From Allostella sp. ATCC 35155 (lineage in GTDB: Bacteria; Pseudomonadota; Alphaproteobacteria; ATCC43930; Allostellaceae): 64,000 bases of DNA. The position numbers were made by a program, and so were the translations under genes. Under the pieces are notes generated by a model that ran no database searches, was not told the DNA's origin, and worked only from the letters and a program-made list of their open reading frames with translations. The stretch spans positions 3,840,001-3,904,000 of the forward strand of contig AP019701.1 of assembly GCA_006738865.1 (NCBI GenBank), read 5' to 3'. Positions 55,592 to 63,276 of the stretch are shown piece by piece (position 1 is the first letter of the stretch; every line of letters starts with the position of its first letter).

Positions 55592-55673
55592 TGGGGACAA
55601 GCGGAGAAAATCCCGCGCGGCCGAGCCAGGAACCCGGACCAAAATGGAGCGATCCGGCGGCGGCCGGTCAGCG
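55592..55673. repeat. 82-bp direct repeat, left copy
   Basis: The 82-bp stretch starting tggggacaagcggagaaaat is repeated at 58385-58466 with a single G/A difference. The left copy lies in the context of the decayed DUF6065 gene and contributes its 3' part (minus-strand reading ALTGRRRIAPFWSGFLARPR). The pair brackets the beta-helix/RTX gene, 2793 bp apart. Confidence 0.95.
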
Positions 55674-55925
55674 CAGGGGCACAGTTCCTGGGCCATTCGA
55701 AGGAGCCCCGACAGGTTCCGATCGGGCGCGGTGCGGAGGAGAATCGCCCGGACGGAAGGGGACGACGCCGCGGTCCAACTGCGTCCGGCCGACTTGCCCG
55801 AAGCCCCCGACCGGCTCCGCCCGAGGCGTCCAACCACGCACGATCCCGTGGCGCCCGCTCGACCTCGCAGGCGACAGCGCCGGCGACATGGCAGTCGGGC
55901 TTCACGTCGGATTTCCCGGCCGGCC
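55595..55925 (-). pseudogene. Decayed DUF6065 gene
   Basis: Three minus-strand frames together recover the DUF6065 part of the intact gene at 43083-44609. One frame gives KPDCHVAGAVACEVERAPRD, matching MKLDCYVTGAVACEIVPAPQ. Another gives RGVVPFRPG, matching RGVVTFHPG. A third gives LLRTAPDRNLSG, matching LFRTAPGWNLLVSG, and the rest reads ALTG then ARPRGIFSACPQ against LTG and TRPGRVRFERGEP. About 65 codons in the middle are missing and several frameshifts are needed, so no product is made. It fills the 643-bp gap between two RTX genes with nothing else visible. Confidence 0.72.
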
Positions 55926-56000
55926 ATCGCCAGCATGGGCCAGCGCAGCCGATCGCCGACACCCGTCGCGGGCTCCGGCCGGAGCCGGAGCCCAACGGGA

Positions 56001-58238
56001 TCACAGGATCAGGAAATCATCCTCGGTCAGCTGCGCTCTCGTCACTCCGGCAATCAGGACGCCCTGGCCGTTGCCGAGATCGAGAAACGCGCCGTCCGGC
56101 GTATCGACCACCCGTTGAAGCAGATCGGCAGGACTGCCGACCGCCACGCCGTTGATGAAGCCGTCGACCGCGCCGATTACCAGCGTGTCGTCGGCCGGAC
56201 TGAAGTCCTCGATCCGATCGCTCCCGCCCTCTGCCGCGAAGAAGAACTGATCGGCCCCCACGCCGCCGACCAAGGTGTCGTTGTCTCGGTCGCCCGACAG
56301 GAAATCGTCCCCGGCCCCGCCGAACACCTGGTCCATGCCGCGACCGCCATAGGCGGTGTCGTTCCCGGCCGCCCCTTCGACTATATCGTTGCCGAGGTTG
56401 CCGTTGAGCCAGTCGTCGCCGGTCTCGCCATAGACCCGGTCGTTGCCCTGGCCACCCATGACCGTGTCCCGGCCGTCGCCACCCCGGATCTCGTCGTTGC
56501 CCTTGTTGCCGTTGATCCAGTCGTCGCCATTGTCGCCGAAGAGGCGGTCATCGCCCCCCATGCCGAGGATCTGGTCGTCACCGGCCCCGCCGCGCATCGA
56601 GTCGGCGGCGTCGCGTCCCGTCAACGCGTCATCGTCGAACGATGCCCCGACGATGATGCCGCCGACGACCGTGGAGGGACCGGTGCCGGGGTCGCCGCTG
56701 TTGTCCGGAGGCGGGGGTGGAGGAGGCGGAGGCGAAACCGGCGGCGGAGGGGGCGGGGAAACCGGCGGCGATGTGGCCGCGCCCAATGTCTCTACCAGAA
56801 CCCCGCTCGAGCCTCCGATCGTCTGCACGCGAGCGGTCAATACCTCGTCTTCGGCGCCGATCAGCGCCATCGTCTGTGGACTGCCGCTGGCGTCGAGCGG
56901 CAGCGCGTTGGTCACGTTCCGAGGGAGCTTGAACCCCTCCAGCAGATCGGCCAGATCCGCGCCGCCGCCAACGATGAAGATGCGGTCGCCTCCGTGGCCG
57001 AAGTCGCCGACCGTATCGTTCGCCAGATTGTCGGCCGTGCCGACGAAGAAATCGTCCGCGTCACCGCCCAGGAACTGGTCCGCGGCCGGCCCGCCGGCGA
57101 TCGTGTCGCCTCCGTGATTGCCGTCGATGACGAACGATCCGGTCGAATCCGGCGCAATGGTCGAGACATCGGGTGTCGCCGTTCCGTCGACGACCAGCGG
57201 CTGGTCGGTCGTATTGCCGTACGCCGCTACGATCGCGCCGATGATCTTGACGTTGGCCACGGAGATGTTGGTGGAGCCGTCATCGGTATTGCCCGGCTCG
57301 CCGATGCGAATGCCGACGCTGGTTCCGTCGATGCGCCCGTTCTCGATCCGGACATCGTCGAGGGTCGCCGGATTTCCCGCATAGCTTCCCTGGGTGCGCG
57401 CTCGGATGACGATCGCCCCGCCGAGGATGTTTGGTTCGGAATCCAGACCGTCCCGGTTGCTGTCTCCGACGTCGCGCAGGTCGAAGTTGCGCAGCACGAT
57501 ATTCTCGTAGCCGCCGTACTTGAGATTGAAGTCGATCCCGACTCCCGACGGCCCGGCGGGATTGCCCATGGGAAGCGGCCGGCCGAAGTCACCGGCATCC
57601 TCCATCGTGATGTTCTCGATGACGGCATTGCTGAGCTGCTCGAGATAGATGCCCTTGAAGGCGAGGCGAGCGAAGTCGGTGCCGTCGATGTGGATGTCGT
57701 CGAAACTGCCGTCTCCGATCGCCGCTTCGACATTGATGCCGAGCACGCCGTCGGTGATCGAGCCGCCGATCATCTCGAAGTCGGTCACCTCGGCGGCGCC
57801 GCCGCGATGAATTCCCATGACGGTGTTGCTGATGTCGACGCCGTCCAGGGTGAGGCCGTCATTGCTCTCCAGCGCCACACCATGGAGAAACTCCCGAATG
57901 GCGATGTCGCGGATCGTCACATCGTCGGCAGAAATGGTGATGCCGGCGCCCGAGGCTCCGTCATAGGCCGCCTGGGTCTTGATCCAGTCGAACAGGCTGA
58001 CGCCGTCCGGCTTGTTGTTCGGCGCGTCGCTGAACGTGCCTTCGATGACAACCCCTTCCTCGCCCTCGATGGTCAGGGACTTGTCGACAACCACATTCTC
58101 CGAATAGGTGCCGGCCGCGACATCGACGACGTCGCCGCCCGAGGCCTCATCGATCGCGGCCTGTATGGTTGAAAACGGGTTGCCTTCGCTGCCGTCTCCA
58201 TTGCCGGAAGTCGGCGTCCCCACATAGTACGTCGTCAT
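56001..58238 (-). CDS. Beta-helix/RTX secreted protein
   Basis: A 745-residue protein. Residues 1-395 are a right-handed beta-helix ([60 protein letters not shown]), similar over about 250 residues to the second helix of the giant protein. A poly-proline linker is at 490-512. RTX repeats fill about 545-665 (GGAGDDQILGMGGDDRLFGD). The C-terminal module DRIEDFSPADDTLVIG to QLTEDDFLIL fits a T1SS signal. ATG 58238 follows GGGGGCGG. It stands alone, bracketed by 82-bp direct repeats. Confidence 0.88.
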   Translation of the reverse strand: MTTYYVGTPTSGNGDGSEGNPFSTIQAAIDEASGGDVVDVAAGTYSENVVVDKSLTIEGEEGVVIEGTFSDAPNNKPDGVSLFDWIKTQAAYDGASGAGITISADDVTIRDIAIREFLHGVALESNDGLTLDGVDISNTVMGIHRGGAAEVTDFEMIGGSITDGVLGINVEAAIGDGSFDDIHIDGTDFARLAFKGIYLEQLSNAVIENITMEDAGDFGRPLPMGNPAGPSGVGIDFNLKYGGYENIVLRNFDLRDVGDSNRDGLDSEPNILGGAIVIRARTQGSYAGNPATLDDVRIENGRIDGTSVGIRIGEPGNTDDGSTNISVANVKIIGAIVAAYGNTTDQPLVVDGTATPDVSTIAPDSTGSFVIDGNHGGDTIAGGPAADQFLGGDADDFFVGTADNLANDTVGDFGHGGDRIFIVGGGADLADLLEGFKLPRNVTNALPLDASGSPQTMALIGAEDEVLTARVQTIGGSSGVLVETLGAATSPPVSPPPPPPVSPPPPPPPPPDNSGDPGTGPSTVVGGIIVGASFDDDALTGRDAADSMRGGAGDDQILGMGGDDRLFGDNGDDWINGNKGNDEIRGGDGRDTVMGGQGNDRVYGETGDDWLNGNLGNDIVEGAAGNDTAYGGRGMDQVFGGAGDDFLSGDRDNDTLVGGVGADQFFFAAEGGSDRIEDFSPADDTLVIGAVDGFINGVAVGSPADLLQRVVDTPDGAFLDLGNGQGVLIAGVTRAQLTEDDFLIL

Positions 58239-58384
58239 ATCCGCCCCCAAGACCCTGACCAGCTCCACGCGTCATTCGTTCCGCCAACTTGAATATGGCG
58301 ACGCTCGCTGGTTGTAAACACGCCACGATACCTCGCCAAGCGCGGATATCGGCATGATATTGGATTTGAGCTTATCCATCGGGC

Positions 58385-58466
58385 TGGGGACAAGCGGAGA
58401 AAATCCCGCGCGGCCGAGCCAGAAACCCGGACCAAAATGGAGCGATCCGGCGGCGGCCGGTCAGCG
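58385..58466. repeat. 82-bp direct repeat, right copy
   Basis: The partner of 55592-55673 with one mismatch. Its right end runs into the last codons of the membrane protein gene ending at 58461, so it supplies that gene's stop codon (tca at 58461-58463). Outside the 82 bp the two flanks are unrelated. Confidence 0.95.
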
Positions 58467-59045
58467 GGTGGTCGTTCCCGCGCGCAGCAGACGGACGACC
58501 GCGACCAGTCCGAGGAGCAGCACCAGCGCCCCGAGGAAATCGCCGATCATCATCGAGAGCAGGTTCGCCGCCAGCTCGCGCGGCGGCTCGCGCCCGAGCA
58601 TGAGGAACTGGCTGTTGAGCGCCAGCGAATTGGCGAAGGCGGAGAGCGCCGCGATGGCGGGGAGGTGCCACCAGACGAGGTCGTGCCAGGGATGCCGCAC
58701 GCCCGTCGCGCCGGAGAAGAGCTGGACGGAGATCCAGGGCATCAGCCCCGAGATCCCGGCCGAGACGGCGATGGTCGCAATTCCGACACCGGGAAGCACG
58801 TCGAACATCCAGGGGATCGACCCCAGCGCGGTGCCGACCGCCGCGCGCCAGCCGAACAGCATGACGAGCAGCATCCGCAGCCCGGCCGGCACGAAGACCC
58901 AGCGGTCGAACTCGTCCTCCTCCGCCCGCGGGAAGAGGACATCGTTGTTGACGTAGATCGCGGCGATCCAGAGCGCCCCCGACAGCCCGATCAGGCCGAG
59001 GTCATGGCAAATTCTCCGCGCCCGACCGGCGCGCCCATCTGCCAT
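58461..59045 (-). CDS. Small polytopic membrane protein, MASE1-like in part
   Basis: A 194-residue protein with about five hydrophobic segments: LGLIGLSGALWIAAIYVNND, VPAGLRMLLVMLFGWRAAVG, IATIAVSAGISGLMPWISVQ, WHLPAIAALSAFANSLALNS and MMIGDFLGALVLLLGLVAVV. The FVPAGLRMLLVMLFGWRAAV and MIGDFLGALVLL elements recall MASE1-type sensor membrane domains, but no output domain is attached. It follows the winged-helix gene by 9 bp. The stop codon is contributed by the 82-bp repeat, so the natural C-terminus may have been replaced. Confidence 0.7.
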   Translation of the reverse strand: MADGRAGRARRICHDLGLIGLSGALWIAAIYVNNDVLFPRAEEDEFDRWVFVPAGLRMLLVMLFGWRAAVGTALGSIPWMFDVLPGVGIATIAVSAGISGLMPWISVQLFSGATGVRHPWHDLVWWHLPAIAALSAFANSLALNSQFLMLGREPPRELAANLLSMMIGDFLGALVLLLGLVAVVRLLRAGTTTR

Positions 59046-59054
59046 GACGACGCG

Positions 59055-59405
59055 CTAGCCGCCGGCGGCGAGGTGCGCGTCGAGCGACCAGGAGACGAGG
59101 TTGAGATTGCGCTGCGCCTTTTCGGTCAGGCGCACTTCCTTGCGCACCCGGCTGCCTTCGGCATAGCGGATCTCGACCCAGTCGTGCCGCTCCAGGTGGC
59201 GAAGCCGCTTGGCCACCGTCATCGGGGCGCCGAGTTCGCGATTGCGCACGACGTCCGAGATATGCACCGGCGTGCCGCCGGCGATGACGCCGCCGATCGC
59301 CACCAGGACGCGCCGCTCGTCCGGCGTCAGTTCCTTGAGCTGGCTGCGGCCCTCGGCGGCGGCGATGATGTTGTGCAGCGCGAACAGGGTCTTCTTGAGT
59401 TCCAT
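59055..59405 (-). CDS. MarR-like winged-helix DNA-binding protein
   Basis: A 116-residue protein with one winged-helix domain: LTPDERRVLVAIGGVIAGGT, then HISDVVRNRELGAPMTVAKR (the recognition helix region) and a wing DWVEIRYAEGSRVRKEVRLT. It is probably a transcription regulator. The N-terminal MELKKTLFALHNIIAAAEGR may dimerise. GGGA precedes ATG 59405. It lies 12 bp after the CopD-like gene and 9 bp before the membrane protein gene, so the three are likely co-transcribed. Confidence 0.72.
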   Translation of the reverse strand: MELKKTLFALHNIIAAAEGRSQLKELTPDERRVLVAIGGVIAGGTPVHISDVVRNRELGAPMTVAKRLRHLERHDWVEIRYAEGSRVRKEVRLTEKAQRNLNLVSWSLDAHLAAGG

Positions 59406-59417
59406 TCCCGCACCGTC

Positions 59418-59873
59418 CTAGAGCCAGCGTCCGCCGGCCCCGACAAGAACCGTCAATGTCCCGAGCCACATGTTGATCGTCACGATGACCCGGATCTGAT
59501 CGAGGTTGCGAGCGGCCGTCGGCCAGTCGCGCGCCGCGATCGCGCGCTCCAGTCGCCTGCGGGGAGCGAACCAGAGATGGGTGAACAGCAGCATCATGAC
59601 GATGCCGGTCGCCTGCATCAGATGGACGTAGGCCCCGAAGGCATCGAAGCCGCGCAGGGCCAATATGCCATACCCACTTATCAAAAGCAGAATTATCGCG
59701 CCCCAGACGAAGCGGAAGAAGCGCCCGAGAACGTCGGCCACGAACGGCAGGCGCACCGCCGGCTCGAAGTCGCGCAAAGCCGGGCGCAGGCAGAAATGCG
59801 CGAACACCATGCCGCCGACCCAGACGGCGGCCGACAGCGCATGCAGCGCCACCAGCGATCCGAGCGTGCCCAT
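59418..59873 (-). CDS. CopD-family membrane protein
   Basis: A 151-residue protein with four helices: LVALHALSAAVWVGGMVFAH, FFRFVWGAIILLLISGYGIL, YVHLMQATGIVMMLLFTHLW and VIVTINMWLGTLTVLVGAGG. The ALHALSAAVWVGGMVF start is typical of the CopD/DUF2269-like group (copper-resistance or redox membrane proteins). Two His residues in helices 1 and 3 could bind haem or metal. GGGCGGAG lies one base before ATG 59873. Confidence 0.8.
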   Translation of the reverse strand: MGTLGSLVALHALSAAVWVGGMVFAHFCLRPALRDFEPAVRLPFVADVLGRFFRFVWGAIILLLISGYGILALRGFDAFGAYVHLMQATGIVMMLLFTHLWFAPRRRLERAIAARDWPTAARNLDQIRVIVTINMWLGTLTVLVGAGGRWL

Positions 59874-59924
59874 TCTCCGCCCCTCCCCTATTCCTGCCGA
59901 CGCCGCGTTTCCCGGCGCCGCGTT

Positions 59925-60257
59925 TCAGTGCCCCAGGCCGGGGCGCCGCCGATAGCACCCGCCGGCCAACTCCCCGAACAGCTCGGCCACCTGGGGATGG
60001 TTGACGGGTTTGCCGGTCTCGTCCGGCAGCAGGTTCTGCTCGGAGACGTAGGCGACGTAGGTCGACTGCTCGTTCTCGGCCAGGAGATGGTAGAAGGGCT
60101 GGTCCTTGCGCGGCCGGAGGTGGTTCGGAATGGCCTGGTACCATTCCTCGGTGTTCGAGAACTCCGGATCCACGTCGAAGATCACGCCGCGAAACGGATA
60201 GAGGCGGTGGCGCACCACCTGCCCGATGGGAAACTTGGCCTGGCGTTCGATCGGCAT
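59925..60257 (-). CDS. hspQ: HspQ heat-shock protein (hemimethylated-DNA-binding-like)
   Basis: A 110-residue protein with the YccV/HspQ fold. It contains KFPIGQVVRHRLYPFRGVIF, DVDPEFSNTEEWYQAIPN and QPFYHLLAENEQSTYVAYVS, which are conserved in all members. HspQ modulates Lon protease specificity in enterics. ATG 60257 is the start. It is 51 bp downstream of the preceding minus-strand gene and 51 bp before the CopD-like gene. Confidence 0.92.
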   Translation of the reverse strand: MPIERQAKFPIGQVVRHRLYPFRGVIFDVDPEFSNTEEWYQAIPNHLRPRKDQPFYHLLAENEQSTYVAYVSEQNLLPDETGKPVNHPQVAELFGELAGGCYRRRPGLGH

Positions 60258-60308
60258 TCGTGGATTCGTCGGGAGCGGTTGCCGGCCATGGACGACCGGT
60301 CGCGGAGA

Positions 60309-61187
60309 CTAGCGGCATTCGGCCGTGCTTGTCTCCCCCTCGGAACGGACGGTCATGAAGAGCCACGGCGTCGGTCCGGACCGCCATTCCCACAAGGCCA
60401 GCATCCGGTCGAGTTCCGGTGCGCGGGCAAACTCCGGCGGCAGTTCGAACGGCAGGAGCGTCTGCCGGTAGCCCTCGATGCGATGGGTCGGCTGGAAGCG
60501 CCGCGCGATGGCCGTCGAGAGCCCCGGCCGGAAACAGTCGTGGCACTCGACCAGCACGTCCATCCCGGCGAGGGCGGGATGGGCCGCGGGATCCAGCAGT
60601 TCGCCCTCCGCCCCCTCGATGTCGCAGACGACCAGCGTCCGCGCGCCCTGCCAGCGCGCGAAGTCGGCGCCGGCCAGGGTTCCGCCGACGGCGATCCGCC
60701 CGGCCATGCCGTTGCGTTCGGCGAGGCGCCGGCAGGCGGCCTGCGCCTCGGGGTTGGTGTCGAAGGCGAGGAAGCGCGCCTGCGGCATGCGGCGGGCCAG
60801 TCCGACCGCGTAGTAGCCCTCCGCGCAGCCGACATTGAGCACGACCTCGTAGGGGGTGGCCAGGATGCGCTCGACGACGCCGTGCAACTCGCGCTCGTAG
60901 GAGCCGAGCAGCTTCGGCACATGGCAACCCTCGAGCACCGCGGTCATGCCGGCGAGCCCCGCGAAGGGGCCGGCCAGCACCGTCCCGCCATAGCGCTCCA
61001 GCAGCTTGTCGCGGATCAGCGTCGCCCGCCATCGGCACAGCATCGGCAGGGCCTTGCCGAGGCGCTGGCGGTTGTTCAGCGCATCATCGGCGAGATCCTC
61101 GACGAGGTAGCCGGTGACGCGGTCGTTGAGGTCGATCGCCACCGCCGGTGCGGGCGGCGTGGCGTCAGGCGGAACGGTATCGGTCAC
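60309..61187 (-). CDS. FkbM-like SAM-dependent methyltransferase
   Basis: A 292-residue protein. SAM motif I is EVVLNVGCAEGYYAVGLARR, motif II ARFLAFDTNPEAQAACRRLA, and ARTLVVCDIEGAEGELLDP is the acidic motif typical of FkbM-type O-methyltransferases. ILVECHDCF-like sequence (LVECHDCFRPG) follows. The N-terminal 100 residues are helical. GTG 61187 is proposed as the start because upstream codons give no family similarity; the SD is weak. The acceptor is unknown. Confidence 0.8.
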   Translation of the reverse strand: MTDTVPPDATPPAPAVAIDLNDRVTGYLVEDLADDALNNRQRLGKALPMLCRWRATLIRDKLLERYGGTVLAGPFAGLAGMTAVLEGCHVPKLLGSYERELHGVVERILATPYEVVLNVGCAEGYYAVGLARRMPQARFLAFDTNPEAQAACRRLAERNGMAGRIAVGGTLAGADFARWQGARTLVVCDIEGAEGELLDPAAHPALAGMDVLVECHDCFRPGLSTAIARRFQPTHRIEGYRQTLLPFELPPEFARAPELDRMLALWEWRSGPTPWLFMTVRSEGETSTAECR

Positions 61188-61311
61188 GGCCGGGAATGTG
61201 CCATGCGCAGGCGCCCGGACGATAGGAAAGTTGGACGACAGAGGGTCGGGGCGATAGGCCGCATGTCCGCCCCTTGGCCGGGGCGGGCGGCCGGAGCAAG
61301 CTGGCGGCACC

Positions 61312-61662
61312 ATGGTGGAACCATCCCCGCTCGTCCGCACGCTGGTCGCGATTGCCGGCCTCTTCGGCGCGTCCGGCGTCGCCGTCTTCGCGCTGGCCGC
61401 CCATGCCGGCGGCGACGAAGCCATGCGCACCGCCGCGCTCTTCCTGCTGCTGCACGGCTGTGCGCTGGCTGCGACCGCGGCCCTCGGGGCGCGCATCGCC
61501 GGCCTCGTCCTGGTCGCCGGCACCCTGCTCTTCTGTGGGGATCTCCTGGCACGCGCCTGGCTGGGCCAGCGGCTCTTTCCCATGGCGGCACCGACCGGCG
61601 GCAGCCTCCTCATCATCGGCTGGCTGACGCTTGCCTTCTCGGCCCTGCGTCGGCCAGAATAG
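61312..61662 (+). CDS. DUF423-family small membrane protein
   Basis: A 116-residue protein with four hydrophobic segments: TLVAIAGLFGASGVAVFALA, ALFLLLHGCALAATAALGAR, LVLVAGTLLFCGDLLARAWL and SLLIIGWLTLAFSAL. The HGCALA, GTLLFCGDL and APTGGSLLIIGW motifs are typical of DUF423 (YgdD-like). Function is unknown. It is divergent from the methyltransferase gene and followed by a strong hairpin. Confidence 0.85.
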   Translation: MVEPSPLVRTLVAIAGLFGASGVAVFALAAHAGGDEAMRTAALFLLLHGCALAATAALGARIAGLVLVAGTLLFCGDLLARAWLGQRLFPMAAPTGGSLLIIGWLTLAFSALRRPE

Positions 61663-61671
61663 CGGTCGGCG

Positions 61672-61965
61672 CCGCAGCCGGACGGACGACCCCTGCCGAT
61701 CCGCCATCCGGCCGCAGCGCCTCCGCAGCACCGTTCGATCCGCTGGGTCCTGCGGGGACCGCGTCCTGAGACGCGGTCCCCGCCGGAGCGAACGACGCCC
61801 GGTCGGTCGATTTCGGTGCCGCGGCGGGACGGACGACCCCTGCCGATCCGCCGCCCCGCCACGACACCGCCCGAACGCACCCGATCCGCTGGGTCCGGCA
61901 GAGCCGCCGCCGATACGACGGGGCTCCACCCGGAGCGAATGCTGCCCGGGCCATCGGCCGACCCG
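61672..61965. repeat. Two diverged copies of a ~146-bp tandem repeat
   Basis: A 25-bp block starting gacggacgacccctgccgat is exact at 61681-61705 and 61828-61852. cgatccgctgggtcc recurs at 61736-61750 and 61882-61896, and a cggagcgaa..gcccgg block recurs near 61784 and 61931. The common offset of 146-147 bp shows a tandem duplication that has since diverged. It occupies much of the 507-bp gap between the DUF423 gene and bfr; no gene is supported there. Confidence 0.85.
61752..61783. terminator. Long perfect hairpin downstream of the DUF423 gene
   Basis: A 14-bp perfect stem (arms 61752-61765 and 61770-61783, core GGGGACCGCGTC) with loop CTGA. It is 90 bp after the DUF423 stop. It may act as a terminator although no T-tract follows. 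The second repeat copy lacks this exact hairpin. Confidence 0.55.
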
Positions 61966-62169
61966 TCCCTCCCCCCTGCCGAGGCGGACGGGTCGGCCTA
62001 CTCAGACCTCTGCGACCACCTCCCTGCCCGCGACGCCATTGCCGCAAGCGAACGGCATTCGCATCAAGTGCTTACGAGTCGTTCGCACGCAACGAATCGA
62101 CTCCTTTCGGCGTATGTTCCGGTGATCGCGCCGCCAGCGGCCGCCCACCCGAACGACGGAGACGGCATC

Positions 62170-62655
62170 GTGAAGACCGACGCCGAGGTGATCGTCCACC
62201 TCAATCGCCTCCTCAAGAACGAGCTGACGGCGATCAACCAGTACTTCCTGCATGCCCGGACCCTGAAGCACTGGGGATTCGAGCGGCTCGGCAACAAGGT
62301 CTACGAGGAATCGATCGGCGAGATGCGCCACGCCGACCGGCTGATCCAGCGCATCCTCTTGATCGACGGCCATCCGAACCTTCAGGATCTCGGCAAGCTG
62401 CTGATCGGCGAGACCGTCGTCGAATGCCTCGAATCGGACCTGCGGCTGGAGTCGGCGGCGCGGCGCGACGTGCTGGCCGCGGTCGCCCACTGCGAGCGGG
62501 TTCAGGATTACGTCTCGCGCGAGATCGCCGTCGGCATCCTCGAGGACACCGAAGAGCATATCGACTTCCTCGAGACCGAACTCGGCCTCGTCGAGAAGGT
62601 CGGGCTCCACAACTACCTGCAGACCCAGATCGGCGATCATTCGAGCGGATCCTAG
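62170..62655 (+). CDS. bfr: Bacterioferritin
   Basis: A 161-residue four-helix iron-storage subunit that assembles a 24-mer haem-containing shell. Ferroxidase ligands are visible: Glu in LLKNELTAINQYFLHAR, Glu/His in YEESIGEMRHADRLIQRIL, and the Glu/His pair in GILEDTEEHIDFLETEL. The Met of EMRHAD is the haem ligand. GTG 62170 is the start, 7 bases after GGAGA; upstream codons in the frame are not family-like. The stop overlaps that of convergent bfd by 3 bases. Confidence 0.95.
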   Translation: MKTDAEVIVHLNRLLKNELTAINQYFLHARTLKHWGFERLGNKVYEESIGEMRHADRLIQRILLIDGHPNLQDLGKLLIGETVVECLESDLRLESAARRDVLAAVAHCERVQDYVSREIAVGILEDTEEHIDFLETELGLVEKVGLHNYLQTQIGDHSSGS

Positions 62656-62846
62656 TCGGCGCCGGCCAGAACCGGCCGGTCGGGAGCCACCGCCGACGCC
62701 AGCATCTGGCGGATCGTCGGCAGGCAGGTTCCGCATTGCGGGGCGTTGCCGCAGCGACGGAAGATGTCGCCGCAGCGGCGAGCCCCATCGACGACGGCGG
62801 CCCGGATTTCCCGATCGGAGATGACGCGGCAACTGCAAATGATCAT
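62652..62846 (-). CDS. bfd: Bacterioferritin-associated ferredoxin
   Basis: A 64-residue [2Fe-2S] protein that reduces Bfr to release stored iron. The four ligand Cys are in MIICSCRVISD and CGNAPQCGTCLPTIR (the C-x-C and C-x2-C pattern). ATG 62846 is chosen over the upstream TTG 62858. The stop codon overlaps the bfr stop (tail-to-tail), an arrangement less common than a bfd-bfr operon. A Fur-like palindrome sits 14 bp upstream. Confidence 0.92.
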   Translation of the reverse strand: MIICSCRVISDREIRAAVVDGARRCGDIFRRCGNAPQCGTCLPTIRQMLASAVAPDRPVLAGAD

Positions 62847-62859
62847 GACGCCCGGCAAC

Positions 62860-62874
62860 TGCGAACCATTCGCA
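62860..62874. promoter_or_regulatory. Fur-like box upstream of bfd
   Basis: TGCGAACCATTCGCA is a perfect 6-3-6 palindrome of the alphaproteobacterial Fur-box shape (TGCGAAT-N-GTTCGCA on the bfd strand). It overlaps a second perfect palindrome, CGCATAG-CATC-CTATGCG (62871-62888). Iron repression of bfd fits the need for Bfr reduction in iron shortage. Confidence 0.6.
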
Positions 62875-62888
62875 TAGCATCCTATGCG

Positions 62889-63276
62889 CGGCGCCGCCGG
62901 AGATCAAGCGCGATTGCGAGCGATTATCGTCAGGGCTCCGGCGTCGCCGTAGCGCGGCCCGCGGAAATGGGCCGGGACGGAGGGTCCCGGCCCACCAACC
63001 CCGCGGCGGCCGATGCGGCGGCGGCGGGAGGGACGCCGCCGCCGCGCCCGGGCCTGCCCGCCGGGGCTTCGGAGGCGGCTGCCGCAGCGGGCGCCGGCCT
63101 CCTTGCAACGGGAGATGGGGATGGCGGCGGCTTCGACCAACGCCTCGCCCGTTCAACTGCGCGTGACGGGCAACTGCGCGTGACGGGCTTGGCCGCGCGC
63201 CGCCGGAATGCGCTATCCATGGCGCCGGCGCCGCGATCGGGCTTTCTTGCGGGAACGGGCCCAGACGGAGAACGGG
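62889..63276. other. Intergenic region between bfd and the last gene
   Basis: About 390 bp with no supported gene. It holds GCC/CGG-rich low-complexity sequence (about 62990-63080) and an exact 17-bp tandem duplication, caactgcgcgtgacggg, at 63154-63187. The ribosome-binding GGAGA for the next gene lies at its right end. Confidence 0.6.
63154..63187. repeat. Exact 17-bp tandem duplication
   Basis: caactgcgcgtgacggg occurs twice without a gap, at 63154-63170 and 63171-63187, in the leader of the last gene about 90 bp before its start. Confidence 0.9.

Noticed and set aside
55582-56004. A 140-codon minus-strand frame taken as a small gene
   Set aside because: Its similarity to the DUF6065 protein is split over three frames with an internal deletion, so it was called a pseudogene.
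61675-62169. Extended N-terminus of bacterioferritin in the upstream open frame
   Set aside because: The extension is Pro/Arg-rich and comes from the repeat region. GTG 62170 gives the normal 161-residue length with an SD.
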